Source: Aliikangiella sp. G2MR2-5 (GTDB lineage Bacteria > Pseudomonadota > Gammaproteobacteria > Enterobacterales > Kangiellaceae). From it: 64,000 nucleotides of DNA. The notes below the pieces were generated by a model. It did no database searches and was not told where the DNA came from. It worked only from the letters and a program-made list of their open reading frames with translations. A program made the position numbers and the translations under genes. Position 1 is the first letter of the stretch. Each line of letters begins with the position of its first letter. The stretch spans positions 469,392-533,391 of the forward strand of contig NZ_JADPQF010000004.1 in assembly GCF_015687155.1 (NCBI RefSeq), given 5' to 3'. This document shows, piece by piece, positions 56,425-64,000 of this stretch.

Positions 56425-56946
56425 TCAGTTGACAGAGTATCGTTCAATCAAGGTGATGTAATCTGCATTTTTAGACAATTTGATACTTGTCGTGAGATAG
56501 ACACTCTCGGAAGACTCTTTTGCTGCATCGGGAATTGATGCTGCTACGCTAAAAGTTAGTTGATTGTCTCCTTTAAGTGCCCACGCAGATTGTAGTTGTC
56601 TGAATTGTTCAACCGATTCTTCAGCCAACCGGTAGGTAGTAGAGCGCATTGCCGGAGTATCTGAAAAGAAACCTTTTTGTGCATCAATCAACTGCTGCTC
56701 CACCAGTTTTGAATAGAGTTGGACCTGTCTATTTGAACTGGCATTTACCAGACCGAGGTCGAGCCGGGTCTTGTTGATATTCATTTCAACATTTTGATTA
56801 ATCTCAACCTTTACTCTTATATCGCCAGGTTTAATCCTTCTAAATTGTTGACCATCAAATGAAGAAAACTGACTCCAGCTTGAAAAAGGAATACTGGAGC
56901 AACCGGATAAAAGAGAGATGAAAATGATTAGAAAGAGATTTCGCAT
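56425..56946 (-). CDS. Outer-membrane-type lipoprotein of unknown function
   Basis: A 173-residue protein with a lipobox (ISLLSGCSS, lipidated Cys near residue 16). The mature part has no domain I recognise; it contains IKPGDIRVKVEINQNVEMNINKTRLDLG and a beta-rich C-terminus. Its AGGAGG ribosome site is embedded in the last codons of the PagL-like gene, 2 nt before it ends, so the pair is an operon. Likely envelope-located; function unknown. Confidence 0.85.
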   Translation of the reverse strand: MRNLFLIIFISLLSGCSSIPFSSWSQFSSFDGQQFRRIKPGDIRVKVEINQNVEMNINKTRLDLGLVNASSNRQVQLYSKLVEQQLIDAQKGFFSDTPAMRSTTYRLAEESVEQFRQLQSAWALKGDNQLTFSVAASIPDAAKESSESVYLTTSIKLSKNADYITLIERYSVN

Positions 56947-56948
56947 TG

Positions 56949-57548
56949 TTAAAACCTCCTGATAAATTGAAAATAAATACCATCACTATCTATTGCCGGG
57001 TTAGAGTCAACCAGTCCCTGACCGTTAGAAATATGCATTCTCTGATAACCAAGAGCCAGCTGGTTTGTGGACATGAATTGATAATTTAGCGTGATGCCAA
57101 TTTGATGATGGAAATTCCATTGGGTGCCTTGTGGTGGAAAGTCACTGTTGAAATAAATGGGCCCTGTGGCAAAGCTGGCATTTAGTGATAAGGGGGCCAA
57201 CTCGAATAACTTTACCCGTGTCATCAGACTGGCTGCAATGCCTTGCGAATCAGCGTCCATTTGGCCTAGTTCCGGATTAAAAGTGTCTATTGAATAGCCT
57301 CGATTGCTTACCAGTGATAAACGCCAAAGCAGATCGAAATTTTTCCATGAGGCGAACTGTTGCGCAAAGCTCAGGTAAATGCTATCTACGGAACGATCAG
57401 AATGAATGGATTCGAAGTAGGCAACTTCATAAAGATCTGCTTCTTCTTGTCGCTCCTGTGCTTGAGTAACGGTAAATCCGGGAGTTAGCCAGAATAGTGT
57501 TAATAAGAAAACCAGATAGTTGCTGATATTTTTTATCGCGTTTTGCAC
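56949..57548 (-). CDS. PagL-like outer membrane protein (acyloxyacyl hydrolase/lipid A 3-O-deacylase family)
   Basis: A 199-residue predicted beta-barrel. A signal peptide (ending TVTQAQ) is followed by alternating hydrophobic strands and a C-terminal FQFIRRF typical of barrel insertion. The C-terminal part, LGYQRMHISNGQGLVDSNPAIDSDGIYF, resembles the PagL active site (His and Ser in H-x-S-N), but the usual Glu appears to be Asp, so activity is uncertain. PagL trims the 3-O acyl chain of lipid A. The GTG start has AAGGAG 6 nt upstream. An operator-like palindrome lies 26 nt upstream. Confidence 0.65.
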   Translation of the reverse strand: MQNAIKNISNYLVFLLTLFWLTPGFTVTQAQERQEEADLYEVAYFESIHSDRSVDSIYLSFAQQFASWKNFDLLWRLSLVSNRGYSIDTFNPELGQMDADSQGIAASLMTRVKLFELAPLSLNASFATGPIYFNSDFPPQGTQWNFHHQIGITLNYQFMSTNQLALGYQRMHISNGQGLVDSNPAIDSDGIYFQFIRRF

Positions 57549-57573
57549 GATGATCTCCTTTTATTAAGTTCTT

Positions 57574-57595
57574 TATTTCGCGAAATAACGAAATG
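57574..57595 (-). promoter_or_regulatory. Operator-like palindrome before the PagL-like gene
   Basis: On the minus strand ATTTCGTTATTTCGCGAAAT, with inverted arms ATTTCG and CGAAAT. It is one base different from the site at 57932-57953 before the ArsR gene and lies 26 nt before the PagL-like start. Control of this operon by the neighbouring ArsR protein is inferred. Confidence 0.65.
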
Positions 57596-57611
57596 ATAAT
57601 TCAAAAAATTT

Positions 57612-57893
57612 TTAGCAGCAGTCGAATTTATCAGCCAGTGCTCTAAAGGTTTTGACCATAAACTTTCGGTCTCCCTGAAAGAAAACGTCTTTGCCGACTT
57701 TTTCAGAAGTGAGTATTCCTGCTCTGCGCAATATATGGAGGTGCGCAGATGCGGTAGACATAGCCAGACTGGTTCTTGCGGCTACTTCAGAAACCGGATG
57801 CGACTTTCCGTCGAGAAAAATTTCGAGCAACATCTGCTGTCTTTTTTCACTTGCCAGGGCCTTAAAAAAATCGATAAGTTGTTGATTATCCAT
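57612..57893 (-). CDS. ArsR/SmtB family transcriptional regulator
   Basis: A 93-residue winged-helix regulator. The fold is clear from FFKALASEKRQQMLLEIFLDGKSHPVSEVAARTSLAMSTASAHLHILRRAGILTSEKVGKDVFF. The classical metal motif ELCVCDL is absent, being VSEVAART here. The only cysteines are the adjacent pair at the C-terminus (FDCC), which could sense redox or metal, but this is open. It has its own upstream palindrome, suggesting autoregulation. The PagL-like operon follows on the same strand. Confidence 0.9.
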   Translation of the reverse strand: MDNQQLIDFFKALASEKRQQMLLEIFLDGKSHPVSEVAARTSLAMSTASAHLHILRRAGILTSEKVGKDVFFQGDRKFMVKTFRALADKFDCC

Positions 57894-57931
57894 ATAAGCT
57901 CAAGATTTATTGAGGTAAAGTAAAGAGATTA

Positions 57932-57953
57932 CATTTCGTTATTTAGCGAAATA
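57932..57953 (+). promoter_or_regulatory. Operator-like palindrome before the ArsR gene
   Basis: ATTTCGTTATTTAGCGAAAT with inverted arms ATTTCG and CGAAAT around an 8-bp centre. It lies 39 nt upstream of the arsR-type start, a normal place for an autoregulatory operator, and matches the downstream copy at all but one base. Confidence 0.65.
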
Positions 57954-58119
57954 TAGTTTTTTTTGGCGGCGATTACAATACTTTGTCGCAAAAAAGAGAT
58001 GCGCCCTTTTCATTTTTGAAGGCTATTGCGCGCAATCTATGTGAAAAGCACTAGAATTAACACAAGCTTTTAATTCAGGCCAGCAAGTGCATGTTGGCTG
58101 AACTTAAGGAAAGAGTACA

Positions 58120-58389
58120 TTGGTCAAGGTGATCTTTACCGAAAACTTGAAGCGGCATATTGACTGTCCTCCTTGTGAAGTTGAAGCGGCGAGTGTTGCC
58201 GAGGCTCTGGCTAAAGTCTTTGCCGCTCACCCCCGACTGGGCAGCTATATTCTTGATGATCAGGGAGGATTAAGAAAACATGTAATGGTTACCGTGGATA
58301 ACAATTTGATCCTTGATCGAGAGTCGCTTAGCGATCCGCTAGATCAGAATTCTGAGGTGTATGTCCTCCAGGCCTTATCGGGCGGCTAA
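58120..58389 (+). CDS. MoaD/ThiS family ubiquitin-like protein
   Basis: An 89-residue beta-grasp protein. The middle shows the MoaD/ThiS pattern EAASVAEALAKVFAAHPRLGSYILDDQGGLRKHVMVTVDNN, and the C-terminus ends LQALSGG. The terminal Gly-Gly is what these proteins use for adenylation and thiocarboxylation as sulfur carriers, or for conjugation. No ThiF/MoeB-type enzyme, MoaE or molybdopterin gene is nearby. It starts at TTG with AAGGA upstream. A BNR-propeller gene follows after 58 nt, so they are probably an operon. Confidence 0.85.
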   Translation: MVKVIFTENLKRHIDCPPCEVEAASVAEALAKVFAAHPRLGSYILDDQGGLRKHVMVTVDNNLILDRESLSDPLDQNSEVYVLQALSGG

Positions 58390-58447
58390 AAGGCGAAGTT
58401 ACCAGAAACTGGAATCGGTCAATGAAACAGAAAACTGGAGAATACAG

Positions 58448-59527
58448 ATGGGTATACGCGCTTTGATCGCAACTCGAAAAGGTTTGTTTCGACTTAATCA
58501 GGACAAAACTCTGGAACCGGTTGATTTTCTCGGTGTACCAGTCAGTATGACGCTGGCCGCCGAAAACAGGAAATACTGGTATGCCGCGTTAGACCATGGG
58601 CATTTTGGGGTAAAGCTTCACCGCTCTGAAGATAGTGGTAAAAGCTGGCAGGAAATCAACTGCCCAAGTTATTCTGGAGCAGAAAGTGGAGACGAAAAAC
58701 CTAAGGCATTTTCATTGAATTTAATCTGGTCACTGGCATACGCAGATGATGGGCCTGGTGATAAATTATGGGCCGGAACCGTTCCTGGCGGGCTATTCTA
58801 TTCGAAAGATGCAGGACTATCGTGGCATCTGAATGAGTATTTATGGCAAAAAAATATTGAACAATCCTGGTTTGGAGGGGGCTTTGATTCTGCGGGTATC
58901 CACTCAATCTGTGTAGACCCAAGAGATCACAATGAGGTAAAAATTGCTGTCTCCTGCGCCGGTGTCTGGGTAACCAGAGATAGTGGAAAAAGCTGGAAAA
59001 ACTGTTCGAAAGGAATGCGAGCTGAATACATGCCTCCGGACAGGGCATATGACGTCACGATACAAGATCCTCACCTTTTGGTTCAATGTGCGACGAACCC
59101 TGATCATTTGTGGGTTCAGCATCATAATGGCATTTTTAAATCCAGCGATAACGCGGCAAGTTGGCAGGAAGTTAGAGATGTAGAGCCATCGGTATTTGGT
59201 TTCGCGACGGCAGTTCACCCACGGGATCCTGAATGTGCCTGGTTTGTGCCCGGCGTGAAAGACGAGTGTCGAATTCCGGTAGATGGCAAACTCGTTGTTA
59301 CCTGCACCAGAGACGGCGGAAAAAGCTTTGAAAAACTGACCGCTGGCTTGCCACAGCAACCCAGCTATGATCTAGTGTTCCGTCACGGCCTGGATATCGA
59401 TAAATCAGGCGAGCAACTCTTGCTGGGGTCAACCACTGGAAATCTCTGGCTAACTGAAAATCAGGGTAATCACTGGCAATGTCTGAGCACCTTTCTACCG
59501 CCTATATATGCGGTAAGATTTCTATAA
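58448..59527 (+). CDS. BNR/Asp-box beta-propeller protein (sialidase-like fold)
   Basis: A 359-residue protein without a signal peptide, so probably cytoplasmic. Six Asp-box-type repeats are visible: SEDSGKSWQEI, SKDAGLSWHLN, TRDSGKSWKNC, SSDNAASWQEV, TRDGGKSFEKL and TENQGNHWQCL. They mark the blades of a BNR propeller. The catalytic residues of a true sialidase are not evident, so enzyme activity is not claimed. ATG 58448 has GGAG 7 nt upstream. It belongs with the preceding MoaD/ThiS-like gene. Confidence 0.88.
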   Translation: MGIRALIATRKGLFRLNQDKTLEPVDFLGVPVSMTLAAENRKYWYAALDHGHFGVKLHRSEDSGKSWQEINCPSYSGAESGDEKPKAFSLNLIWSLAYADDGPGDKLWAGTVPGGLFYSKDAGLSWHLNEYLWQKNIEQSWFGGGFDSAGIHSICVDPRDHNEVKIAVSCAGVWVTRDSGKSWKNCSKGMRAEYMPPDRAYDVTIQDPHLLVQCATNPDHLWVQHHNGIFKSSDNAASWQEVRDVEPSVFGFATAVHPRDPECAWFVPGVKDECRIPVDGKLVVTCTRDGGKSFEKLTAGLPQQPSYDLVFRHGLDIDKSGEQLLLGSTTGNLWLTENQGNHWQCLSTFLPPIYAVRFL

Positions 59528-59645
59528 TCGCCATTCGCTGTGTTAGCCCTTTATCCGGCCGGGGTGTTGATCGCTTTCTTTTCCTTTTTCAAAATATTTT
59601 CAATACCAGGGAATAAGCATCGCTTTAGTCCGTTTACTCTCCTGA

Positions 59646-59751
59646 GGCACAAAATGCAAAAGCTTCCAGGGGCGCTAGTCGTTCACCAGTCAAGTAACTG
59701 CTTGCTAACTTGGAGGCCCCTTAGTTTCTCCGCTTGTTAGCATTTTGTGCC
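59646..59751. repeat. Structured element bounded by 12-bp inverted repeats
   Basis: GGCACAAAATGC (59646-59657) and GCATTTTGTGCC (59740-59751) are perfect inverted repeats around about 80 bases that can pair further (AGGGGC with GCCCCT). T5 follows soon after. It could be a large terminator, a structured RNA or a small mobile remnant. It sits between the BNR gene and the sigma factor gene in a roughly 300-base gap that holds no other feature. Confidence 0.5.
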
Positions 59752-59831
59752 ATTTTTCCGTATCACTTTGCTTTGAGATATCGTAATATTTGATGGCACT
59801 ATCTGAAATGACAGAAATTAAGGAATACACC

Positions 59832-60347
59832 ATGCAGGTGTCAGAGGAATTCAATGAGTGTAGAAAGCAGGCCTATGCGCTTGCTTTTCGTTTACTCAAC
59901 AACGCTGATGATGCGCTTGAAGTAGTTCAGGCCTCAATTGAAAAAGGGATCAATCATGCCAATGCGCCGGCACTGGATCACCCGGAGTTTAAGCCCTGGC
60001 TGTTTACCGTTGTGCGCAATAAATCGATTGATATTTTGCGTCATAAACAAAGAGTGAGACAGGTTGAACATGAGGAGTTCCACTCCAGTGCGCCATTGTC
60101 TACCGAGCCTGATAAATCCCTGCAGCAAATGCAGCTTAAAGATGCGCTAGAAAAAGCAATCAATGAGCTTAGTACGCAGCAAAAAGAAATCATTCTGCTA
60201 CGTGATTACCATAATTTCAGTTACGCCGATATTGCAAAAATCCTGGGAATTGCCAATGGTTCTGTTATGTCACGATTACATCGAGCGCGAATGGCGCTTA
60301 GAGAAATTCTTGTCGCTAAGGGAATTACTCTGGGGGGCGAGAGATGA
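59832..60347 (+). CDS. RNA polymerase sigma factor, ECF type
   Basis: A 171-residue sigma-70-family factor with regions 2 and 4 only. Region 2 spans YALAFRLLNNADDALEVVQ ... FKPWLFTVVRNKSIDILR, and region 4 has LSTQQKEIILLRDYHNFSYADIAKILGIANGSVMSRLHRARMALRE, the -35-binding helix-turn-helix. ATG 59832 is chosen because AAGGA is 7 nt upstream; the earlier in-frame TTG/ATG at 59790 has no ribosome site. Its stop overlaps the next gene by four bases, the usual sigma/anti-sigma layout. Confidence 0.9.
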   Translation: MQVSEEFNECRKQAYALAFRLLNNADDALEVVQASIEKGINHANAPALDHPEFKPWLFTVVRNKSIDILRHKQRVRQVEHEEFHSSAPLSTEPDKSLQQMQLKDALEKAINELSTQQKEIILLRDYHNFSYADIAKILGIANGSVMSRLHRARMALREILVAKGITLGGER

Positions 60348-60796
60348 TCGATTCAGTTAATCAAATCAGTGATGAAAAATTCGAAAAGCTATCCGGTTAT
60401 CTGGATGGCGAGCTGACCCAGCAGGAAGCGCAGAAAGTGGCTCTGCAGATTGAGTCGGATCCTGAATATAAATTGCTTTATCAGGAGCTTTCGACAATGC
60501 GAACTGAGATTCAGTCTCTTAGTTTACAACAGCAAGAACTGGAACATCTGGAAAAGCTTTTTGAAGAACCGGTTGCAAAGACATCTCGTATTTTTGGATT
60601 TGCGCTATTAACTTTAAGCGCGATAGGTATAGTCGCTTATACATTATTTAAGATTTTTACAAATCCAGAAATTGGGCTGCTAGAAAAAGTACTGGTTGGC
60701 GCGATGGGCGGAGGTTCTTTACTGTTGTTAATCAGCGTCATCAGACAACGATTAATTTCGCTGAAAAGCGACAAGTATAGACGCGTTAAAATTTAA
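60344..60796 (+). CDS. Probable anti-sigma factor
   Basis: A 150-residue single-membrane protein. The cytoplasmic N-terminus (ISDEKFEKLSGYLDGELTQQEAQKVALQIESDPEYKLLYQEL) is of the anti-sigma type that clamps sigma region 2/4. No zinc motif (H-x3-C-x2-C) is present. Two hydrophobic stretches near 82-107 and 120-137 follow. Its ATG overlaps the sigma stop (ATGA), so the two are translated together and this is the obvious partner. The signal that releases the sigma factor is unknown. Confidence 0.8.
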   Translation: MIDSVNQISDEKFEKLSGYLDGELTQQEAQKVALQIESDPEYKLLYQELSTMRTEIQSLSLQQQELEHLEKLFEEPVAKTSRIFGFALLTLSAIGIVAYTLFKIFTNPEIGLLEKVLVGAMGGGSLLLLISVIRQRLISLKSDKYRRVKI

Positions 60797-60822
60797 TGAA
60801 CCAGCAAAGGTAGAAATCAAAA

Positions 60823-61194
60823 ATGAGTAGAGTTGTTTTATCCACTACCGAATTTGTTTACGGCAAAAAAATTATTAAGCACCTGGGTCTGGTTCGCGGA
60901 ACAACTATCCGTGCACGCCATATAGGTCACGATATTTTGGCAAAGCTCCGTGGGATTATTGGTGGAGAAATCCATGAGTACACCAAGTTGATGGCAGAGA
61001 GCCGTGAACAGGTTTTAGAGCGAATGATGGATGATGCGCGAGATCTGGGTGGGAATGCAATTGTCGGTGTAAGATTTTCTACTTCGCATATCGCTCACGG
61101 TGCCGCTGAGCTGGTGGTCTATGGTACCGCGGTATTAGTTGAAGATGCTGATGACCTGATCGATGACAGACCACCTTTAACGCCTGAGTTTTAA
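60823..61194 (+). CDS. ybjQ: YbjQ/UPF0145 family protein
   Basis: A 123-residue protein of the YbjQ (DUF74) family, which forms homopentamers. The family pattern is clear: GLVRGTTIRARHIGHDILAKLRGIIGGEIHEYTKLM, ARDLGGNAIVGVRFSTSHI and VVYGTAVLV near the end. The E. coli role is unknown. It starts 26 nt after the anti-sigma gene, so it may be a third gene of that operon and perhaps a member of the regulon. Confidence 0.9.
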   Translation: MSRVVLSTTEFVYGKKIIKHLGLVRGTTIRARHIGHDILAKLRGIIGGEIHEYTKLMAESREQVLERMMDDARDLGGNAIVGVRFSTSHIAHGAAELVVYGTAVLVEDADDLIDDRPPLTPEF

Positions 61195-61248
61195 TGGCAG
61201 ATTCTTAAGATTGGTCTTTCAGGACGGGGCTGCCAATCAGACTGAATT

Positions 61249-61289
61249 GTTAATAAGAAAGGAATGTTAATAAGAAAGGATTGTTAATA
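61249..61289 (+). repeat. 17-bp direct repeat, about 2.4 copies
   Basis: GTTAATAAGAAAGGA occurs at 61249-61263 and 61266-61280, with a partial third copy (GTTAATA) at 61283. It lies just before the ybjQ/glnS terminator. No function is evident. Confidence 0.8.
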
Positions 61290-61296
61290 TTTGTTC

Positions 61297-61330
61297 AAAA
61301 AAAAGGTGCATTTAAATGCACCTTTTTTTT
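61297..61330. terminator. Bidirectional terminator between ybjQ and glnS
   Basis: A perfect 34-bp palindrome: an A8 run, GGTGCATTT, then its mirror AAATGCACC and T8. It serves the ybjQ transcript on the plus strand and glnS on the minus strand. Confidence 0.95.
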
Positions 61331-61347
61331 CAAAGATAAAACCAGGG

Positions 61348-63021
61348 TTAACCCTTCGCTTCGATTTTTGCCCAGCTATCCTTTAAAGTCACGGTTCGGT
61401 TAAATACCAGCTGACCTTCCTTGTGTTCATAGCGATCAGCACAGAAGTAACCTTCTCGTTCAAACTGGAAAGTGTCTTCCGGTCTGGCATCACCCAGACT
61501 CATTTCAACGCGAGCGTCTTCGAGTACTTCGAGCGAATCGGGGTTAATGGTTGCAAGAAAATCCTCCGCAGAACCAGGGTTAGGCACGTTGAATAGTCGA
61601 TCATATAAACGTACTTTGGCAGGCAAAGATTTTTCCGCTGACACCCAATGTATAACACCTTTAGCTTTATAACCTTCCGGGTTTTTTCCTAGCGTATTTT
61701 CATCATAGGTACAAAGCAATTCGATAATATTACCGCTATCATCTTTAACTACTTCATTGCAGGTGATGACGTATGCATTACGTAAACGTACCGCCTTACC
61801 TAAAACCAGTCGCTTGTATTTCTTGTTCGCTTCTTCACGAAAATCCGCCTGATCGATATAAAGGGTTTTCGACATATATATTGTACGTTTACCCATCTCT
61901 TCTTTTTGCGGATGATTGGGTGAAGAAAGCTCTTCAATTTTATCTTCCGGGTAGTTTGTTAGGGTTACTTTCAGCGGTTTTAAAACAGCCATTGCTCGCG
62001 GCGCATTTTCACCCAGATCTTCACGAACAGAATTTTCCAGCAAACTCATTTCAACCGTATGAACTTTTTTGGTCACGCCGGTTCGTTGAACAAAGTCACG
62101 AATAGCTGCCGGGGTAAAGCCGCGACGACGCATTCCGGAAATTGTTGGCATACGGGGGTCATCCCAGCCGTCCACATGACCATCGACAACAAGCTGATTA
62201 AGCTTACGCTTACTGGTAATGGTGTGTTCCAGGTTTAAACGAGAGAATTCAATCTGCTGTGGGTGACAATCGATAGTAATATTATCCAGAACCCAGTCAT
62301 ACAACGGACGATGATCTTCAAACTCCAGAGTGCAGAGTGAGTGAGTAATTCCTTCGAGCGCATCCGAAATACAGTGGGTAAAGTCGTACATTGGGTAAAT
62401 GCACCACTTGTCGCCGGTACGAATATGGTGTTGGCGCTTTATTCTGTATATAACGGGATCGCGCATATTCATATTGGGCGAAGCCATATCAATTTTTGCG
62501 CGTAGAGATTTGGCACCATCTTCAAATTCCCCGGCTTTCATACGGCGGAAAAGATCCAGATTTTCTTCTACACTGCGATTGCGATAAGGACTTTCTTTAC
62601 CCGGCGTTGAGAAGTCTCCGCGGTATTCGCGCATTTGATCACCGGTTAAATCGTCGACATAAGCCAATCCTTTTTGAATGAGCTCTTCGGCATAGTCATA
62701 GAGCTTGTCGAAGTAATCGGCGGCGTGGCGAATTTCACCTGACCACTCAAAACCGAGCCATTTAACGTCTTCGGCAATCGCTTCGGCATAAGCGATTTCT
62801 TCTTTCGCAGGATTGGTATCGTCAAAACGCAGATTGCACTGCCCCTGATAATCCTGCGCAAATCCAAAGTTGATACAGATAGATTTAGCGTGGCCAACAT
62901 GGAGGAAACCATTCGGCTCTGGCGGAAAACGGGTCTGGACCGACTGATGCTTACCCGAGTTTAAGTCTTCTTCAATAATGTTACGGATAAAGTTGGTCGG
63001 TTTTGTGGCTTCAGTGCTCAT
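61348..63021 (-). CDS. glnS: Glutaminyl-tRNA synthetase
   Basis: A 557-residue class I synthetase that charges tRNA-Gln. The HIGH-type motif is [19 protein letters not shown], and the KMSKS equivalent is [30 protein letters not shown] is a classical GlnS block, and the anticodon-binding beta-barrel domain follows to the end. It opens [16 protein letters not shown], typical of gammaproteobacterial GlnS. Start ATG 63021 is at the expected place. Its presence implies direct Gln-tRNA charging. Confidence 0.97.
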   Translation of the reverse strand: MSTEATKPTNFIRNIIEEDLNSGKHQSVQTRFPPEPNGFLHVGHAKSICINFGFAQDYQGQCNLRFDDTNPAKEEIAYAEAIAEDVKWLGFEWSGEIRHAADYFDKLYDYAEELIQKGLAYVDDLTGDQMREYRGDFSTPGKESPYRNRSVEENLDLFRRMKAGEFEDGAKSLRAKIDMASPNMNMRDPVIYRIKRQHHIRTGDKWCIYPMYDFTHCISDALEGITHSLCTLEFEDHRPLYDWVLDNITIDCHPQQIEFSRLNLEHTITSKRKLNQLVVDGHVDGWDDPRMPTISGMRRRGFTPAAIRDFVQRTGVTKKVHTVEMSLLENSVREDLGENAPRAMAVLKPLKVTLTNYPEDKIEELSSPNHPQKEEMGKRTIYMSKTLYIDQADFREEANKKYKRLVLGKAVRLRNAYVITCNEVVKDDSGNIIELLCTYDENTLGKNPEGYKAKGVIHWVSAEKSLPAKVRLYDRLFNVPNPGSAEDFLATINPDSLEVLEDARVEMSLGDARPEDTFQFEREGYFCADRYEHKEGQLVFNRTVTLKDSWAKIEAKG

Positions 63022-63400
63022 TGATTCAATTGTCTCAAGTTAAGTTTTGGTCAAATTGGGGTTAATCCACGCCATTTTCAATATTTTTCGGCGGGAAAGG
63101 GCGATTTTACATGAGTTTTGGGGCTGGGGGGAGTCTTTTACTTGCTGAATAGCAGTGGATATTGGAAATTGCTAATTCGCTGGTGTTTTAGTGGTAGGGA
63201 TAGTTTTTTGATATGTGTAATATTTACTGTGAAAAAGAGTTATTAGCAGTAGATCAAGTTGAGAAGTTTAAGTAGTATGCGCGCAATAATTCAGGGCAGA
63301 AAATATTCATAGCTTATTGAGTAGGAACTCTTATTCTTAGTTGTAATAGCTTCTTGAAATCTCCCTGATTTGATGTTCTTTTATTTGTTCGGGAATTGCT
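63022..63400. other. Intergenic region with nothing recognised
   Basis: The 379-base gap between the divergent glnS and Rhs-type genes holds no ORF, RNA gene or strong repeat that I can see. Promoters for both must lie here. Confidence 0.5.
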
Positions 63401-64000
63401 ATGTCAAATATTGCAAAATTTCTAATAGCATTATTGCTTTCTTTTTCATTCGTTGGAGCGCTTAAAGCTCAAGATCTAATACTCGCTCAGTTGTCTGAAG
63501 TTCCTGACCAATGGAATTTCAATGGCTTATTCTATGATAATTTTCAAACTCCCTTTGACATCGCGTGTGAAGACCATTACGAGCACTATGTTGTAGAACG
63601 GTGCTATAAAGGTACTATTACTAAAGACGGTGAGTTTAACAGGATTAACATCAGAGTCGTGCTTTTAAATGAGAGCACTGGAGGAACAATTGACTCATCT
63701 GCAGGAATAATAAACGAGCATTTCAACGTTGAGAACGCATGTCCTTTGAGCCACCCGAAGAAATTAGATAGTAACGGCGATGGAATAATTGACAGGTGTG
63801 GTCGTGAACAGTGTAGCATGCAAAATTCAGTGGAGTCTGCTCTTGTTAACTCTCTTTCTTCAAGCAAAGACCCTAATGTAAAAAATCCATCTGAAGCTGA
63901 AGGCAACCCTATCAGCTGCTCCAGCGGCCAAAAAATCCAGTATGATAATATCTACCAGGGCAGTGGTGCCGATGCGCTGAATTTCACCACTATCTATTCA
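63401..64000 (+). CDS. Rhs-type secreted protein, N-terminal part (partial)
   Basis: An open frame of 200 codons that runs off the right edge. It begins with a signal peptide (FLIALLLSFSFVGALKAQ) and a Cys-containing domain with a conserved LDSNGDGIIDRCGREQC segment, probably a calcium loop. The last part GNPISCSSGQKIQYDNIYQGSGADALNFTTIYS matches the DUF6531-like start of Rhs repeat proteins (GNP-x-x-x-x-x-G, then a stretch ending YS). Rhs proteins often carry a toxin at the far C-terminus, which is outside the window. GGGAA is upstream of ATG. Confidence 0.75.
   Translation, partial: MSNIAKFLIALLLSFSFVGALKAQDLILAQLSEVPDQWNFNGLFYDNFQTPFDIACEDHYEHYVVERCYKGTITKDGEFNRINIRVVLLNESTGGTIDSSAGIINEHFNVENACPLSHPKKLDSNGDGIIDRCGREQCSMQNSVESALVNSLSSSKDPNVKNPSEAEGNPISCSSGQKIQYDNIYQGSGADALNFTTIYS

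Overview
The window reads as chromosome of a free-living, probably marine gammaproteobacterium. By eye the GC content is in the low to mid 40s percent (not computed). The evidence is conserved gammaproteobacterial gene order (yhbY | rlmE-ftsH; argS-SPOR protein-hslV-hslU; ubiC-ubiA; kbl-tdh), a PilU-type ATPase, GGDEF/EAL and TPR-kinase signalling proteins, and a tricorn-type peptidase. A protein- and amino-acid-degrading lifestyle is suggested by the tricorn homologue, threonine catabolism (kbl-tdh) and a tryptophan/kynurenine operon. I would guess a Kangiellaceae/Aliikangiella-like lineage, but this is an inference from gene content, not a match. I saw no insertion sequence, prophage or CRISPR array.

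Layout. 0-8.4 kb: MATE transporter cut by the left edge, a TPR hybrid histidine kinase, ACT-domain malic enzyme, GNAT acetyltransferase, ATP-pyrophosphatase and a radical SAM protein. 8.4-21.2 kb: secreted tricorn peptidase, tRNA-Leu(CAG), TPR-GGDEF diguanylate cyclase, an RND pump with its membrane fusion protein, and an ExeM-type secreted nuclease with a dockerin-like tail. 21.3-24.4 kb: PilU-like ATPase, a DmeF-type metal exporter behind a Fur-box-like site, YjdM and YhbY. 24.6-30.5 kb: rlmE, ftsH, pdxH, then a DUF47-Pit phosphate pair behind a Pho-box-like site. 30.7-35.6 kb: the argS-SPOR-hslV-hslU operon with a heat-shock-like promoter before hslV, and a glutaredoxin. 35.9-41.9 kb: a 1533-residue propeller-PAS-GGDEF-EAL receptor, a secreted protein made of fourteen 12-residue repeats, and YccF. 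42-50 kb: kbl-tdh, FliL-like protein, rubredoxin, ubiC-ubiA, a lone receiver, a zinc-ribbon/RDD/pilin-like fusion and CreD.

50.2-55.9 kb is a six-gene minus-strand operon (ridA-like, 3-hydroxyanthranilate dioxygenase, ACMSD, formamidase-like cyclase, kynureninase, kynurenine monooxygenase). It would take N-formylkynurenine to 2-aminomuconate semialdehyde, and it carries a 7-bp tandem repeat array between its first two genes. 56.4-58 kb is an ArsR-type regulator followed by a PagL-like outer-membrane protein and a lipoprotein; two near-identical 20-bp operator-like palindromes link them. 58-61.2 kb holds a MoaD/ThiS-like protein beside a BNR-propeller protein, then an ECF sigma factor, its putative anti-sigma factor and YbjQ. 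glnS follows, and the right edge cuts an Rhs-type secreted protein.

The strongest candidates for something undescribed are the secreted 12-residue-repeat protein (40667-41344), the ubiquitin-like/BNR pair (58120-59527), and the ArsR/PagL-like/lipoprotein module with its duplicated operator.
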